Source: Leptospira saintgironsiae
Lineage (GTDB): Bacteria; Spirochaetota; Leptospiria; Leptospirales; Leptospiraceae
Length of the DNA: 64,000 bases
Direction of reading: 5' to 3'
NCBI RefSeq assembly: GCF_002811765.1
Contig: NZ_NPDR01000004.1
Location: 248,001 to 312,000, forward strand
A program made the position numbers and the translations under genes. Shown here piece by piece: positions 50,274-61,200 of the stretch; within the stretch, counting starts at the first letter, position 1, and each line of letters begins with the position of its first letter. A model generated the notes under the pieces. It was not told where the DNA came from. It ran no database searches and worked only from the letters and a program-made list of their open reading frames with translations.

Positions 50274-50742
50274 CGTAGAAACAAATGTAGAAGGTAACAA
50301 GGTCATCTATAAAAGATACTTTGACGTGTCCGCAGAACTTCTCTTCGAAATGTGGTCAATGCCAGAACATCTTGCCGAATGGTGGGGACCAGATGGATTT
50401 ACATTAACTACTAAGCGTATGGATTTTACCAACGGCGGAATTTGGGAATTTATCATGCATGGGCCAGACGGACATGATTATAAAAACAAGATCCAATTCA
50501 CTGATATTAAAGAGTCACATCATATTTATTATAAACATCTGGGTGATGGAGAAGGTGATCATGATGTTCATTTCGAATCAAAAATTTTATTCGAAGCAAA
50601 TGGAGAAGGCACGAACCTTATAATGGAACAAATCTTCCCGAGCAAAGAAGAACTCGAAAGAGTGAATGAAAAATATGGTGCGATCGAAGGCGCTAAACAA
50701 CATATCGGCAACCTTGCTAAGTATTTGGAAAAACTTAAGTAG
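50260..50742 (+). CDS. SRPBCC (AHSA1/CalC-type) domain protein
   Basis: 160 residues, GTG start inside ars[21 protein letters not shown] followed by [14 protein letters not shown] and [13 protein letters not shown] is the typical AHSA1-type START-like fold, a hydrophobic ligand pocket. Ligand unknown. It may modulate the activity of the upstream regulator's pathway. Ends 22 bp before element copy C. Confidence 0.9.
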   Translation: MIKNNVETNVEGNKVIYKRYFDVSAELLFEMWSMPEHLAEWWGPDGFTLTTKRMDFTNGGIWEFIMHGPDGHDYKNKIQFTDIKESHHIYYKHLGDGEGDHDVHFESKILFEANGEGTNLIMEQIFPSKEELERVNEKYGAIEGAKQHIGNLAKYLEKLK

Positions 50743-50763
50743 CTGACTGACCAGATAAATCTT

Positions 50764-50912
50764 TGTAGGAGTTCCTACATTTGTTTTAGGGGCGCCCCCT
50801 CCCTGCATTGGGTGGGGGGAGTGGCTCGTGGGAGAGCGCTTACACGCCTACCACAAAATCGCCAATCCGTCAACGAAATCCGTGCTCACAATCCCGTGTT
50901 GGAATTCCAACA
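50764..50912 (+). repeat. 149-bp element, copy C
   Basis: Perfect left box tgtaggagttcctaca and right box tgttggaattccaaca. Hairpin ccccctccc-tgcattgggtggggg, core agtggctcgtgggagagc (one C-to-T change versus the others), cgtg/cacg and gtgg/ccac stems, cacaaaatc. Between the convergent SRPBCC and carA genes, 13 bp from the carA stop. Closest to copy A. Confidence 0.85.
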
Positions 50913-50925
50913 CGCCGCCTGGAGC

Positions 50926-52014
50926 CTACTTTCTCTTAGTTGAATCTACTAAATCGTAGAATTTCTGAAACAAGTATCTACTGTCATTCGGGCCTGGAGA
51001 ACTTTCCGGGTGGTATTGAACTGACAGAAGAGGATAACCTGATTTCAAAATACCTTCTACAGTATCGTCGTTCAGATTGATAAAAGAGATCGGTTCCTTT
51101 TCGGAAGACTCCGCAACCACAGCAAAGCCATGGTTTTGAGAAGTGATCTCCACTTTACCGGTCTCCAAATTTTTTACAGGTTGGTTTCCGCCTCTATGGC
51201 CGAATTTCATTTTTTCAGTTTTCTTACCTAAGGTTAGGCCAATGATTTGATGGCCTAGGCAGATCCCGAAAAGAGGATAATTATTTTCTAATATAGCTTT
51301 TGTAGAATCGATCGCGTAAGTGCAAGCTGCTGGATCTCCAGGACCATTCGAAAGGAAGAAAGCATCTACACCATCTTTCATGATTTCAGAAGCAGGAGTT
51401 TGAGCAGGGTAAACAGAAACTGCAAAACCTGCAGAGTCTAAGAGGCGAAGAATATTTGTTTTCACGCCATAATCATAAACAGCTAGTTTATATTTTTTTC
51501 CAATGCTGGAACCGAACTCATATTTTTTATCAGTGGTGACAACTTTCGCGAGATCTGCGTCTGCGATCCCCGGGAACTTCTTCACTTGTGCTAAAAAAGA
51601 ATCGGAGTATTCATTTGCGACGAAGATCCCTCCGTTAGGAGCTCCATTCGTGCGGATGAATCGGGTCAACTTTCGAGTGTCGATCCCTTGGATCCCTGGA
51701 ATTTTATAATCTTTTAGAAATTGAGATAATGTCTTTTGGGCCTTGAAGTTGGAAGGACGATCCACATATTCTTTCACGATCATTCCGGCCGCTTGGATCT
51801 TTCCGGATTCCATATTTTCAGGATGGATCCCGTAGTTCCCGATCATCGGGTAAGTTAGAGTTACGATTTGGTTGGCGTAGGAAGGATCGGTGAGAATTTC
51901 CTGGTAACCCGCCATGGAAGTATTAAAGACGATTTCCCCGACGGACTCAGTTTCGTAGCCGAAGGATTCACCTTCGTATACGTCCCCGTTTTCTAAAACC
52001 AAGAACGCTTTCAT
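50926..52014 (-). CDS. carA: Carbamoyl-phosphate synthase small subunit
   Basis: 362 residues from the ATG at 52014, where [15 protein letters not shown] matches the normal CarA start. The frame runs 34 codons further upstream, but that extension reads through a palindromic box and is not CarA-like. Glutamine amidotransferase domain: [15 protein letters not shown] with the nucleophile Cys, [12 protein letters not shown], and a C-terminal [14 protein letters not shown] with the His-x-Glu. Supplies ammonia to CarB, which lies 47 kb away on the opposite strand. Confidence 0.96.
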   Translation of the reverse strand: MKAFLVLENGDVYEGESFGYETESVGEIVFNTSMAGYQEILTDPSYANQIVTLTYPMIGNYGIHPENMESGKIQAAGMIVKEYVDRPSNFKAQKTLSQFLKDYKIPGIQGIDTRKLTRFIRTNGAPNGGIFVANEYSDSFLAQVKKFPGIADADLAKVVTTDKKYEFGSSIGKKYKLAVYDYGVKTNILRLLDSAGFAVSVYPAQTPASEIMKDGVDAFFLSNGPGDPAACTYAIDSTKAILENNYPLFGICLGHQIIGLTLGKKTEKMKFGHRGGNQPVKNLETGKVEITSQNHGFAVVAESSEKEPISFINLNDDTVEGILKSGYPLLSVQYHPESSPGPNDSRYLFQKFYDLVDSTKRK

Positions 52015-52068
52015 TAAGGACAGGCTTTCGCACCGAAGGCAAGGGTCAAGTGGAATCACCCAGAATTT

Positions 52069-52084
52069 TGTAGGAACTCCAACA
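52069..52084. repeat. Hybrid palindromic box in carA leader
   Basis: tgtaggaactccaaca, identical to the left box of element copy D and 54 bp upstream of the carA start. Arms tgtagga and tccaaca mispair at one position. Confidence 0.65.
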
Positions 52085-52220
52085 AGTTCATTAGGGAAAA
52101 ATTTGGGCGGCACCACTCGCTATCGCTCGGGTCGCGCTGCTTCGATTTCGCGTATTCACGCTCATCCGGGCGAAGCCCGGACTAAAGATCTGCGCATCGC
52201 TGCCGCGGGGGGAGGCTGAA

Positions 52221-52288
52221 CCTCTGTGATCTCTGTGTGAACCAAAAATCTCGAAAGTTTCGCACAGAGACCACGGAGCACACAGAGA
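52221..52288. repeat. ctctgtg/cacagag inverted-repeat patch
   Basis: tctctgtgtg (52230-52239) and cacacagaga (52279-52288) are exact reverse complements, with further cctctgtg and cacagaga copies and a central cgaaa-g-tttcg (52252-52262). It looks like a small repetitive intergenic palindrome. Confidence 0.55.
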
Positions 52289-52444
52289 TAGAAAACAAAC
52301 AAAGCTCCTATGACCTGACCTCTGCGGCAAGGATGTGAAGGGGAAGTCCGAAAGGACCGAAGCGATAGCGTAGCCCGAAAGCAGCCTGGTCCGAGTATCG
52401 TGAGGATCCGCCCTACAAAACTCTAACTCTAACGATTCTTCCGA

Positions 52445-52593
52445 TGTAGGAACTCCAACAGAGTTTTTGAAATCGCCCCCACCCAGACTCGGGAGGGGGG
52501 AGTGGCCCGTGGGAGAGCGTTTTCCCCGTTATCACAAAATCCCTCCTTCGTCAATGAAATCCACACTCACTAATCCATGTTGGAATTCCTACA
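52445..52593 (+). repeat. 149-bp element, copy D
   Basis: Left box tgtaggaactccaaca and right box tgttggaattcctaca: each is imperfect alone, but they match each other as terminal inverted repeats at 15 of 16 positions. Hairpin cccccaccc-agactc-gggaggggg, core agtggcccgtgggagagc, gtgg/tcac, cacaaaatc. Ends 47 bp before the thrS ATG, so it may be in the thrS leader. Confidence 0.85.
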
Positions 52594-52640
52594 AACTCGC
52601 TCTTCTAAGACGCTTGCGGAAAAAACCGTGTATCGACGGA

Positions 52641-54614
52641 ATGGAAGCAGGGGTAGCTGTGGCAGTTCAAAATCAGTCAGTCAAATTTATCTTACCGGAT
52701 GGAAGTTCAAAAGAAGTTTCCGCCGGTTCCTCATATAAGGATTTTATAGAGTCCCAACTTCCGTTCTTAAAGAACAAGGCGTTAGCAGTCCGTTTGGACG
52801 GCACAACCGTTTTGGATTTGAGCCGGACCATTGATTCGACAACCACCCCTAATACAACACCTAAGCTGGAAGTTTTGACCTTCCAGGACAAAGAAGGTTG
52901 GGAAACCTTCCAACATTCCGCGGCTCACTTGCTCGGAATGGCGGTTCAGAATTTATACAAAGATGCAAAATTAACCGTTGGTCCTGTGATAGAAAATGGG
53001 CCTGGGTTCTTTTATTACGATATCGATTTCACAGAAACTGTAATCACTCCGGAAGATTTTCCTAAGATCGAAGCAGAGATGAAGAAGATTGTGGATAGCG
53101 ACCACGAAGTTTTCCGCAAGGTCTGGGACAAAAAGGAAGCAATCTCTGTTTTCGAAAAATTGGGAGAGAACTATAAGATAGAGATCGTTGGACAAATTCC
53201 TGACGACAAAGTTTCTATCTATGGAATGGGAGAATGGTTCGATCTTTGTAGAGGACCACATATTCCTCGCTCCGGATTTTTGAAAGCATTCAAGTTGACT
53301 GCACTTTCCGGAGCTTATTGGAAAGCGGACAAAAACAATCGTATGCTCACCCGAATTTACGGGATCGCATTTCCAAGTAAGAAGGAATTGGACGAGTATG
53401 TTTTCCAACTGGAAGAGGCTAAGAAGAGGGACCACAGAAAGATCGGAAAAGAGATGGATCTATTCTCTTTCCAACCAGAAGCTCCTGGTTTTCCTTTCTG
53501 GCATCCTAAGGGAACTACTCTTTGGAATGCATTAGCAGATTATATTCGTAAAGAATGTGCAAGACGTGGATACCAAGAGATTAAAACTCCTGCAGTTCTT
53601 TCTTCTGAGTTATGGAGAAGAAGCGGTCACTGGGATAACTTCAACGAGAATATGTATTTCGTTGATATCGACGAAGAAGAATTCGCGATCAAACCAATGA
53701 ACTGTCCTGGTTGTAGTTTGATCTACAAACACCATCTTCATTCTTACAGAGAACTTCCTCTTAGATTCGCAGAATTAGGAAGTGTGCATCGTCATGAATT
53801 ACATGGAGTTCTTCATGGACTTTTTAGAGTAAGAGCATTCACCCAAGATGACGCGCATATTTATGCACCTCTGGAATATCTGGAAGCAGAAGTGTTGGAT
53901 ATCATTGACTTCACTTTTAATGTGTATAAGAAGTTTGGATTCCAAGAATTTAAAACTTATATCGCGACTCGTCCTGAAAAATCGCAAGGAAAGGACGAAG
54001 ATTGGGAGTTTGCAACCAACGCTCTTCAGCAAGCTTTGGAAAAAAGAAACATTCCATTCTCCATTAAAGAGGGAGAAGGCGCATTCTACGGACCTAAGAT
54101 AGAATTTAATATCAAGGATTCTATTGGAAGAATGTGGCAATGTGGAACTGTTCAGATAGACTTCTCCATGCCAGATCGTTTCGAATTGGATTATACTGAT
54201 TCAGATGGAGCTAAGAAAAGGCCAGTTATGGTCCACAGAGCAATCTATGGTTCCTTAGAAAGATTTATTGGGATACTAATAGAACATTTCGAAGGGAAAT
54301 TTCCACTTTGGCTTTCTCCTAACCAGATACGTGTTCTAACCGTAACTGAAAATGTGCAGGAATATGGCTCCGAGATCTTGAAAAATCTTATTGATTCCGG
54401 TTTCAGGGCAGAAGCTGACTTCAGAAATGAGAAGATCGGCGCAAAGATCCGAGATTCTATCCTCAAAAAGGCAAATTACCTACTGGTACTAGGCCAAAAG
54501 GAGAAGGATTCAGGCACTGTTGCGGTCCGGAAACGAGGCTCAGAAGAAACAATTTCTATGTCTTATTCCGAGTTTCAATCTTTGCTGGAAAAGGAAGTCT
54601 CAGAAGGACTTTGA
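52641..54614 (+). CDS. thrS: Threonyl-tRNA synthetase
   Basis: 657 residues from ATG 52641. The frame is open to 52467, but that part is translated element D. A GTG at 52659 is another possible start. Domain order: TGS (about 10-75), editing-type second domain with HxxxH-like [11 protein letters not shown], and the class II core with zinc ligands in [20 protein letters not shown] and [22 protein letters not shown]-terminal anticodon-binding domain follows ([15 protein letters not shown]). First gene of the thrS-infC-rpmI-rplT group. Confidence 0.97.
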   Translation: MEAGVAVAVQNQSVKFILPDGSSKEVSAGSSYKDFIESQLPFLKNKALAVRLDGTTVLDLSRTIDSTTTPNTTPKLEVLTFQDKEGWETFQHSAAHLLGMAVQNLYKDAKLTVGPVIENGPGFFYYDIDFTETVITPEDFPKIEAEMKKIVDSDHEVFRKVWDKKEAISVFEKLGENYKIEIVGQIPDDKVSIYGMGEWFDLCRGPHIPRSGFLKAFKLTALSGAYWKADKNNRMLTRIYGIAFPSKKELDEYVFQLEEAKKRDHRKIGKEMDLFSFQPEAPGFPFWHPKGTTLWNALADYIRKECARRGYQEIKTPAVLSSELWRRSGHWDNFNENMYFVDIDEEEFAIKPMNCPGCSLIYKHHLHSYRELPLRFAELGSVHRHELHGVLHGLFRVRAFTQDDAHIYAPLEYLEAEVLDIIDFTFNVYKKFGFQEFKTYIATRPEKSQGKDEDWEFATNALQQALEKRNIPFSIKEGEGAFYGPKIEFNIKDSIGRMWQCGTVQIDFSMPDRFELDYTDSDGAKKRPVMVHRAIYGSLERFIGILIEHFEGKFPLWLSPNQIRVLTVTENVQEYGSEILKNLIDSGFRAEADFRNEKIGAKIRDSILKKANYLLVLGQKEKDSGTVAVRKRGSEETISMSYSEFQSLLEKEVSEGL

Positions 54615-54707
54615 ACTAAATTCTACTTGATGAACTAGGCTATCCGTAGAGAAAATCGCTTGAAAGCTAGCCTACTAGCCAAAAAATTGGAAAAAACCGG
54701 AGATTGA

Positions 54708-55256
54708 ATGCAGAAGAGGCCTCAACCGAAACCCACCGATAAGCTATTTACTCATAGAATTAATGAGAAAATTACAGGGGTGTCCCAGGTAAGATTGGTG
54801 TCGGATGACGGTGTAATGATCGTTTCTTTTGACGAAGCTTTACGTCGCGCTAAAGAAGAAAACTTGGACCTGGTAGAAGTATCCGGTGACCAAGAGATTC
54901 ATGTCTGCAAGATCATCGATTACGGTAAATATAAGTTCGAACTACTTAAAAAGAGTAAGGAAGCTAAGAAGAAACAACACGTAATCAACGTGAAAGAAGT
55001 GAAGATCCGTCCAAGGATCGAACAACACGATTACGAGATTAAAAAACGCCACGCAGTGGAGTTTCTTCAAAAAGGTGACAAAGTCAAAGTCAGCCTTCGC
55101 TTTCGCGGTCGTGAAATGATGCACTCCGAACTCGGGATGAACGTAGTAAATCGAATGGTAGAAGATTTGAAATCGGTCGGTACTCCGGAAAGAGAACCAG
55201 TGTTAGACGGCCGCCAAATCGTTGTAGTTATCACACCTCTTGCTGCAAAGCAATAG
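54708..55256 (+). CDS. infC: Translation initiation factor IF-3
   Basis: 182 residues. It binds the 30S subunit and checks start-codon pairing. N-terminal part [22 protein letters not shown]-terminal [25 protein letters not shown] and [12 protein letters not shown] are diagnostic. The ATG has cggag 6 bp upstream, so the unusual ATT start known in other bacteria is not used here. The thrS-infC gap is 93 bp and contains taggcta/tagccta arms (54636-54642, 54668-54674). Confidence 0.97.
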   Translation: MQKRPQPKPTDKLFTHRINEKITGVSQVRLVSDDGVMIVSFDEALRRAKEENLDLVEVSGDQEIHVCKIIDYGKYKFELLKKSKEAKKKQHVINVKEVKIRPRIEQHDYEIKKRHAVEFLQKGDKVKVSLRFRGREMMHSELGMNVVNRMVEDLKSVGTPEREPVLDGRQIVVVITPLAAKQ

Positions 55257-55289
55257 AGTAAATATTCAGGAATTATCGAGGTAGGGGAA

Positions 55290-55493
55290 ATGCCTAAGCT
55301 TAAAACAAATAGAGCCGCAGCTAAACGGTTCAAGTTTTCCAAAAATAATAAAATAAAACGGAAGAGTATGAACACCCGTCACATTCTTACCAAAAAAGGA
55401 CCTAAAAGACGTCGTCGTCTTAGGGGAATGACTTTGGTAGTGGATGCGGATTGGAAAGCAATCGTTAGACTCATGCCTTACGGAGTTCGATAA
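55290..55493 (+). CDS. rpmI: Ribosomal protein L35
   Basis: 67 residues, very basic: [20 protein letters not shown] and [20 protein letters not shown] are typical L35. Good aggtagggg RBS. The stop shares one base with the rplT start. Confidence 0.97.
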   Translation: MPKLKTNRAAAKRFKFSKNNKIKRKSMNTRHILTKKGPKRRRRLRGMTLVVDADWKAIVRLMPYGVR

Positions 55494-55846
55494 TGCCACG
55501 CGCAACAAACGGAACCATACACAAGAATCGTCGTAAAAAAATCCTAAAGACCGCAAAAGGTTTTAGAGGAGCGAGATCCAAACTTTACAGAACTGCGAAA
55601 TCCGCAGTAATGAAAGCGGGTCAGTGGGCATACAGAGACAGAAGAGCAAAAAAACGTGATTTCCGTAAACTTTGGATTATCCGTATCAATGCTGCTGCTC
55701 GTGAAGCTGGACTTTCTTATTCTCAGTTCATGTACGGACTGAAAAAAGCCAATATTTCTTTGGATAGAAAAGCCCTGGCAGAACTCGCGTTTAGCGACAA
55801 AGAAACTTTCAACGCTTTAGTTGAAAAAATCAAGGTAGCGGCGTAA
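55493..55846 (+). CDS. rplT: Ribosomal protein L20
   Basis: 117 residues: [19 protein letters not shown], then [16 protein letters not shown] and [20 protein letters not shown], standard L20, needed for 50S assembly. Followed by a strong terminator. Confidence 0.98.
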   Translation: MPRATNGTIHKNRRKKILKTAKGFRGARSKLYRTAKSAVMKAGQWAYRDRRAKKRDFRKLWIIRINAAAREAGLSYSQFMYGLKKANISLDRKALAELAFSDKETFNALVEKIKVAA

Positions 55847-55895
55847 GATTTTTCGCCCTTAGGAAGGGTTCGGTTACGGACCTTTCCTCTTGTAA

Positions 55896-55926
55896 AAAGC
55901 CCGTAATTCTACGGGCTTTCTTTGTT
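55896..55926 (+). terminator. Intrinsic terminator after rplT
   Basis: Perfect 10-bp stem aaagcccgta/tacgggcttt with loop attc (55896-55919), followed by ctttgttttt. A second hairpin aggaaggg/cctttcct precedes it (55861-55888). Confidence 0.9.
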
Positions 55927-56078
55927 TTTAGAAAAAAAGGTTTTTCTCTTTTTGAGAAAGATGAAAAATGGGATGGATTTTGCCGATTTGGCTTGTCCCA
56001 AATATTTAGGCGGAATTTCGCTCTAAGTGTAATTTTATAAAATAAACCACTCCAACTGAGGAGAACGAGGTTCGCACT

Positions 56079-56756
<678 letters not shown>

Positions 56757-56761
56757 TTTTT

Positions 56762-57061
56762 ATGAGTGAGAAAGTCAAAGCTCGTATACTGGGCGAAGAC
56801 TATACCATAGTAGGCGATGCCGATTCGGAGTACATCCATAGGCTCGCCGAATTGGTGGACCGAAAAGTTCGTGAGTTACAATTAGGAATGCCTAACGCGC
56901 CTAAATTGAAACTCGCGGTGCTCGCTGCTTTAAACTTCGCAGACGAATTGGAACAATCCAAAAATCAAACCGGCGACTCAGGACCTTCTTCTCCCGAAGC
57001 GGAAGAAAAGACCAAAAAATTGATCACTCTTTTGGAAGAAGGTTTGATCGGAGATCTTTGA
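56762..57061 (+). CDS. zapA: Cell division protein ZapA
   Basis: 99 residues. VKARILGEDYTIVGDADSEY, then IHRLAELVDRKVREL and LAVLAALNFADELEQSKN match ZapA, which bundles FtsZ filaments at midcell. Second gene of a coiled-coil protein-zapA-cyclo-ligase run. Confidence 0.88.
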   Translation: MSEKVKARILGEDYTIVGDADSEYIHRLAELVDRKVRELQLGMPNAPKLKLAVLAALNFADELEQSKNQTGDSGPSSPEAEEKTKKLITLLEEGLIGDL

Positions 57062-57062
57062 T

Positions 57063-57650
57063 TTGGTTTCTAAATCGGAAGCCAGAAAAAGAATAAAATC
57101 TCTTCTCTTGGGAGTTCCTTCCAGGAAAGAAAAAGAAGAAAATATCCGTGCTAGTCTTTTGGAATTTCTGAGACATAGCGCATCTTCTACCCAATTAAAA
57201 ATCATCTCTTATGTTGCTGATGATTTTGAAATTTCTCCTTTTCTACCGTTAGGCCCTTCTTTACAGATAGGAAGTTTAAGTTTGGACATATTTTTTCCAA
57301 AAGTAACAAACTCAGGACTTGAATTTAAATTAGGATCCGGATTTTCCTCAGGCGCTTTTGGCATTTTAGAACCAACTGGACAAGGTTTATTACAACCGGA
57401 AAATGCTGATTGGATTATTGTGCCCGCCCTTGGTTGGAATGAGAAGGGGGCAAGGCTCGGAAGGGGAAAGGGTTTTTATGATCGTTCTCTAAAGGATATA
57501 CTTTCGGAAAAAATGATTGGCCTTTCTTTTGAGGACCTATACCCTTGCGATTTTTCCGCGGAACCCCATGATCTAAAAGTGGGTACAGTGATTACGGAGA
57601 AAAAAAACCATTGCTTTCCCGGGAAAATGGGAGAAAAATCAGTCGGATAA
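57063..57650 (+). CDS. 5-formyltetrahydrofolate cyclo-ligase
   Basis: 195 residues, TTG start 1 bp after the zapA stop. Converts 5-formyl-THF to 5,10-methenyl-THF with ATP. KSEARKRIKSLLLGVPSRKE at the N terminus, FGILEPTG, and IIVPALGWNEKGARLGRGKGFYD with the nucleotide-binding loop are diagnostic. The zapA neighbour is common for this gene. Confidence 0.93.
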   Translation: MVSKSEARKRIKSLLLGVPSRKEKEENIRASLLEFLRHSASSTQLKIISYVADDFEISPFLPLGPSLQIGSLSLDIFFPKVTNSGLEFKLGSGFSSGAFGILEPTGQGLLQPENADWIIVPALGWNEKGARLGRGKGFYDRSLKDILSEKMIGLSFEDLYPCDFSAEPHDLKVGTVITEKKNHCFPGKMGEKSVG

Positions 57651-57755
57651 TTTGATGAGGAGTTTCTTTTTCAGGGGGCTCCGTGTCGACAATGTACTAA
57701 GTCGGAAACTTGTGCCCAAAGTTTCCGTTTTGAAAGAGTAAGTGGCGGAGAACCG

Positions 57756-58250
57756 GTGAAAACCATAGATAAAAACAACCACACGGAACAAAACCAAGAA
57801 GAGAGAGAACTGGATACTCTCCAGGAGTTTCTCACATTCGAAGTGGATAAGGAAATTTTCGGGATCGATATTCTTTATATCCACGAAATCCTAAAACCGG
57901 TGCCTATTACAAGAATTCCTAATGTAGAAGGTTTTATATTAGGAGTGATCAACTTAAGAGGTGAGATCATTCCGATCATGGATCTTAAGGAACTTTTTGG
58001 ATTAGGTTTTTGTGATATTCTTCCTTCCACTCGGATCATTGTTGTTGTTACTGGAGAAAAAAGGGCAGGGCTCCTCGTTGACTCAGTTAAACAAGTTGTT
58101 AAGATCCGCAAGGATAAGGTCAGTCAAGCAAACGAAGACCTAAGTGTTAATTATAGTGAACTTATAGAATCTGTCAGCCAGGTTGAAGACTCTCTCATTC
58201 TAAACTTGAATCTATCCAAGGTCATGGATTATGCAGGGGAGGAAGCGTAA
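57756..58250 (+). CDS. cheW: CheW chemotaxis coupling protein
   Basis: 164 residues, GTG start with ggag 6 bp upstream. A single CheW domain: FEVDKEIFGIDILYIHEILK, ITRIPNVEGFILGVINLRGEIIP, GLLVDSVKQVVKI. It links chemoreceptors to CheA. cheA begins at the next base after its stop. Confidence 0.95.
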   Translation: MKTIDKNNHTEQNQEERELDTLQEFLTFEVDKEIFGIDILYIHEILKPVPITRIPNVEGFILGVINLRGEIIPIMDLKELFGLGFCDILPSTRIIVVVTGEKRAGLLVDSVKQVVKIRKDKVSQANEDLSVNYSELIESVSQVEDSLILNLNLSKVMDYAGEEA

Positions 58251-61200
58251 ATGGCAGGAGTACTTGGCGAATACACAGAACTCTTTCTGGAAGAATCCGA
58301 AGACCAGATTGAAGAACTAAATGCGAATCTTCTAAAACTGGAAAAGGATCAATCGGATCCTCAAACTATAAATGATATTTTCCGTGCGGCTCACTCTTTG
58401 AAAAGTTCTGCTGCTTTCGTTGGATTATATAATCTTTCCGATCTCGCGCACAAAATGGAGAACCTTCTCCAAAGTATCAGAGATGGAAAACTTGCAGTTA
58501 ATCTTTCTTTAGTAAATCTATTATTCCAATGTTTTGATCTTATTAAGAATGTGATCGTGAATGTTGCTGCCGGTAAAAAAGTGGATACCCCTTATACGGA
58601 TATGATCCAAAGACTGGAAGCTTACGAAAAAAATCCTGACGTAGCTGCTGCTTCAAGCGCTGCCGGAAGATCTATTTCTCAATCTGCAACTCCTGTCGCA
58701 AAACAAGAAGAACTTTCTGGCAATGGAATTGAGCTAGATGTGGACGACCAAAAAGAATTAGAAGAAATCCTTCGTAATGGTTCCGGAAAACCTTGGCTCT
58801 TAAAAGTGGGACTTAAAAAAGATTCCCCAATGAAAGGCCTACGTTATACTCTTATTGTTCAAAACCTGAAAAACTTAGGCCAAGTATTTCGCACTAAACC
58901 GAATGCAGAAGAATTGGAGAATGGAACAGAGGCTCCATACCTTTCTATCCTGATCGTAAGTTCCGAATCTCAGGAAGAGCTTACCAAGGCTGCAAACGTA
59001 GACATGGTTGAAAACCTGATGATCCAAGAGTTCAAACTTAGCGGATATTCCGAAACTGGAGTTTCTTCTTCTTACCAATTGGATGAAGAAGAAAGAAGTA
59101 CTGAGGCGAAAGTTACTCTAAAAAGTATTAAAGTATCTTCTGATAAACTGGATCAGCTCATGAATAATGTGGGCGAGCTTGTTATTACGAACTCAGGCTT
59201 CCAAAAAATTTACGATGATCTTCTTCGTACATTCGGAGATGATCAGTTATTTAACGAACTCAAAGGTCGTATCGATCTAATCAACCGTATCTCCAAAGAA
59301 CTTCAATCCGGTATCATGAATATTCGGATGGTTCCAATTTCTACAGTTTTCCGTCGTTTCTCTCGTTTGGTCCGAGACCTTTCTTTAGAAACTGGTAAAA
59401 CAGTGGATCTGGTTTTAAATGGAGAGTCCACTGAGTTGGACAAAAAAGTAATCGATGCTTTGGGAGAGCCACTTCTCCACTTGATCAGAAACTCTGTGGA
59501 TCATGGTATCGAATCTCCAGAAGAAAGAAAAAGGTTGGGCAAACCTGAAACTGGGATCGTGGAGTTAAACGCTTACCAAGGTGGAAGCAATATTATGGTA
59601 GAGATCCGTGACGATGGTCGCGGATTGGATCTAGATAAGATCCGCAAAAAAGCAATAGAGAAGGGACTTGTTTCCGAAACTGATGCAATCGCTTTAGAAG
59701 AAAGTGATATTTATCAGTTCATCTTTGCTCCTGGTTTTTCAACTGCAGACAAAATCACTGATATCTCTGGTCGCGGTGTTGGAATGAATGTGGTGAATAG
59801 CCTCATCCAAGAATTTAAAGGTAAAATTCTGATCCAATCTCAGAAAGGATCGGGAACTTCTTTCGTTCTATCATTCCCTCAAGCGCTTGCGATCATTCCT
59901 TCTATCTTGATCGTAATGGAAGAAGAAGTTTATGCTTTCCCACTTTCAGAAGTGAACGAAACTATCAAGGTAAACAACGAACAGATCACTACTCTCGAAG
60001 GAAACGAGATCATCAATTTGAGAGGAGAGGTTCTTCCTATCTACAGATTGAATCGTATCTTGGGTCTTCAGGACAAAACCGACAGAGAAGAATTCCCAGT
60101 TGTTATCGTTCAATATAAAGGCCGCAAATTAGGCTTCATGGTTGATGAGCTCGTTGGAAAACACGAAACAGTTATCAAATCCTTAGAGAAAAATTTCAAA
60201 AATATCAAAGGACTTACTGGAGCTTCCATCATGGGAGACGGAACCATTATCATGGTTTTAGATATTCCAGGACTTGTGGAATTTGCCGCCGAGTTGGAAG
60301 AGAATGCAAGATATGTGAACTATCATCTCGAAACGATGAAACGTATCAGCACGATCCGCACAATCGAAACGGAAGAAGAGAAATATATCCAAAAAACTTC
60401 CAACCCTACTAACGTTTATAATCATAAACTACATGAGATCACTACTCGTGAAAGAGAGCGTCGCAAGAAGAGCGAACGTAAAAAATCGGATGAATCCAAA
60501 AAGGTAATCGTAGCGAAAGAAGAACTCGAAAGAGAAGTCGCTTCTGCTCCGATCAAAACTACTATGGAGATCCGACCTTCCGAGGAAAAACTAATCACTT
60601 CTACTGAAACTCCTTCTGAACTTTCTTCCAATACTGCAGTTCTGGAAAGACCTGCTGCTAAAAAAGAAGGAATGGAAGAAGCTTATAGATCTCATATCAA
60701 TGAATTGATCTCTGATTCTCCAGTTTCTGATGAAGAAAGAAAAAGAGCTGATCACATTATAGAAGGTTTCTTGGAGCAGAAAAAACAGAGAATGATGTCC
60801 GTTGCTCACTCTAAAGAATTCACAGGGAACTTGACCAAGGAACAGATCAAGAAGATTGAATCTGTAGTTAATACTGGTATGATGAATGCCGGTATGGTGC
60901 TTTCTCAGATCCTGAATAGGAACGTGGATCTGTTTATTCCTGAAATTATCATGAATGATAAAGAAGGTTTGGCTTCTGAGATCCGTTTCTCTGACGATAA
61001 ATTCTACGGAATGAAAGTCAGAATGACCGGCGATCTGAACGGGAACATGCTTATGATGTTCTCCAGAGAGAATGCCAAAAATTTAGCTAGAGAACTTTTA
61101 GATTCTAATCCGAGCGGAGACGTTTTGGACGATGATACTAAGAGCGTTCTATCTGAGATCGCAAACATAGTTTGCGCCTCCGTTTTGAACTCTATTTCCA

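Larger units (their letters stand above)
52015..52640. other. Repeat-rich region between carA and thrS
   Basis: 626 bp without a supportable gene between divergent carA and thrS. It holds a box at 52069, a GC-rich stretch with the 19-bp repeat shared with 4943-4961 (52133-52151), the hairpin tccgggc-gaa-gcccgga (52165-52181), a ctctgtgtg/cacacagag inverted-repeat patch (52221-52288), and element copy D (52445). The GC-rich composition differs from flanking genes, suggesting accumulated repeats. Confidence 0.7.

Noticed and set aside
52091..52330. 79-residue minus-strand frame upstream of carA
   Set aside because: It lies wholly in repeat-rich GC sequence, has no RBS and no recognisable protein features.
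52445..52593. CRISPR array
   Set aside because: The repeated sequences are single dispersed copies kilobases apart with conserved interiors, not short direct repeats with unique spacers.
57651..57755. Possible 6S RNA between the cyclo-ligase gene and cheW
   Set aside because: In other bacteria ssrS lies next to zapA and this ligase, but only 105 bp are free here and no long 6S-like bubble fold is visible.
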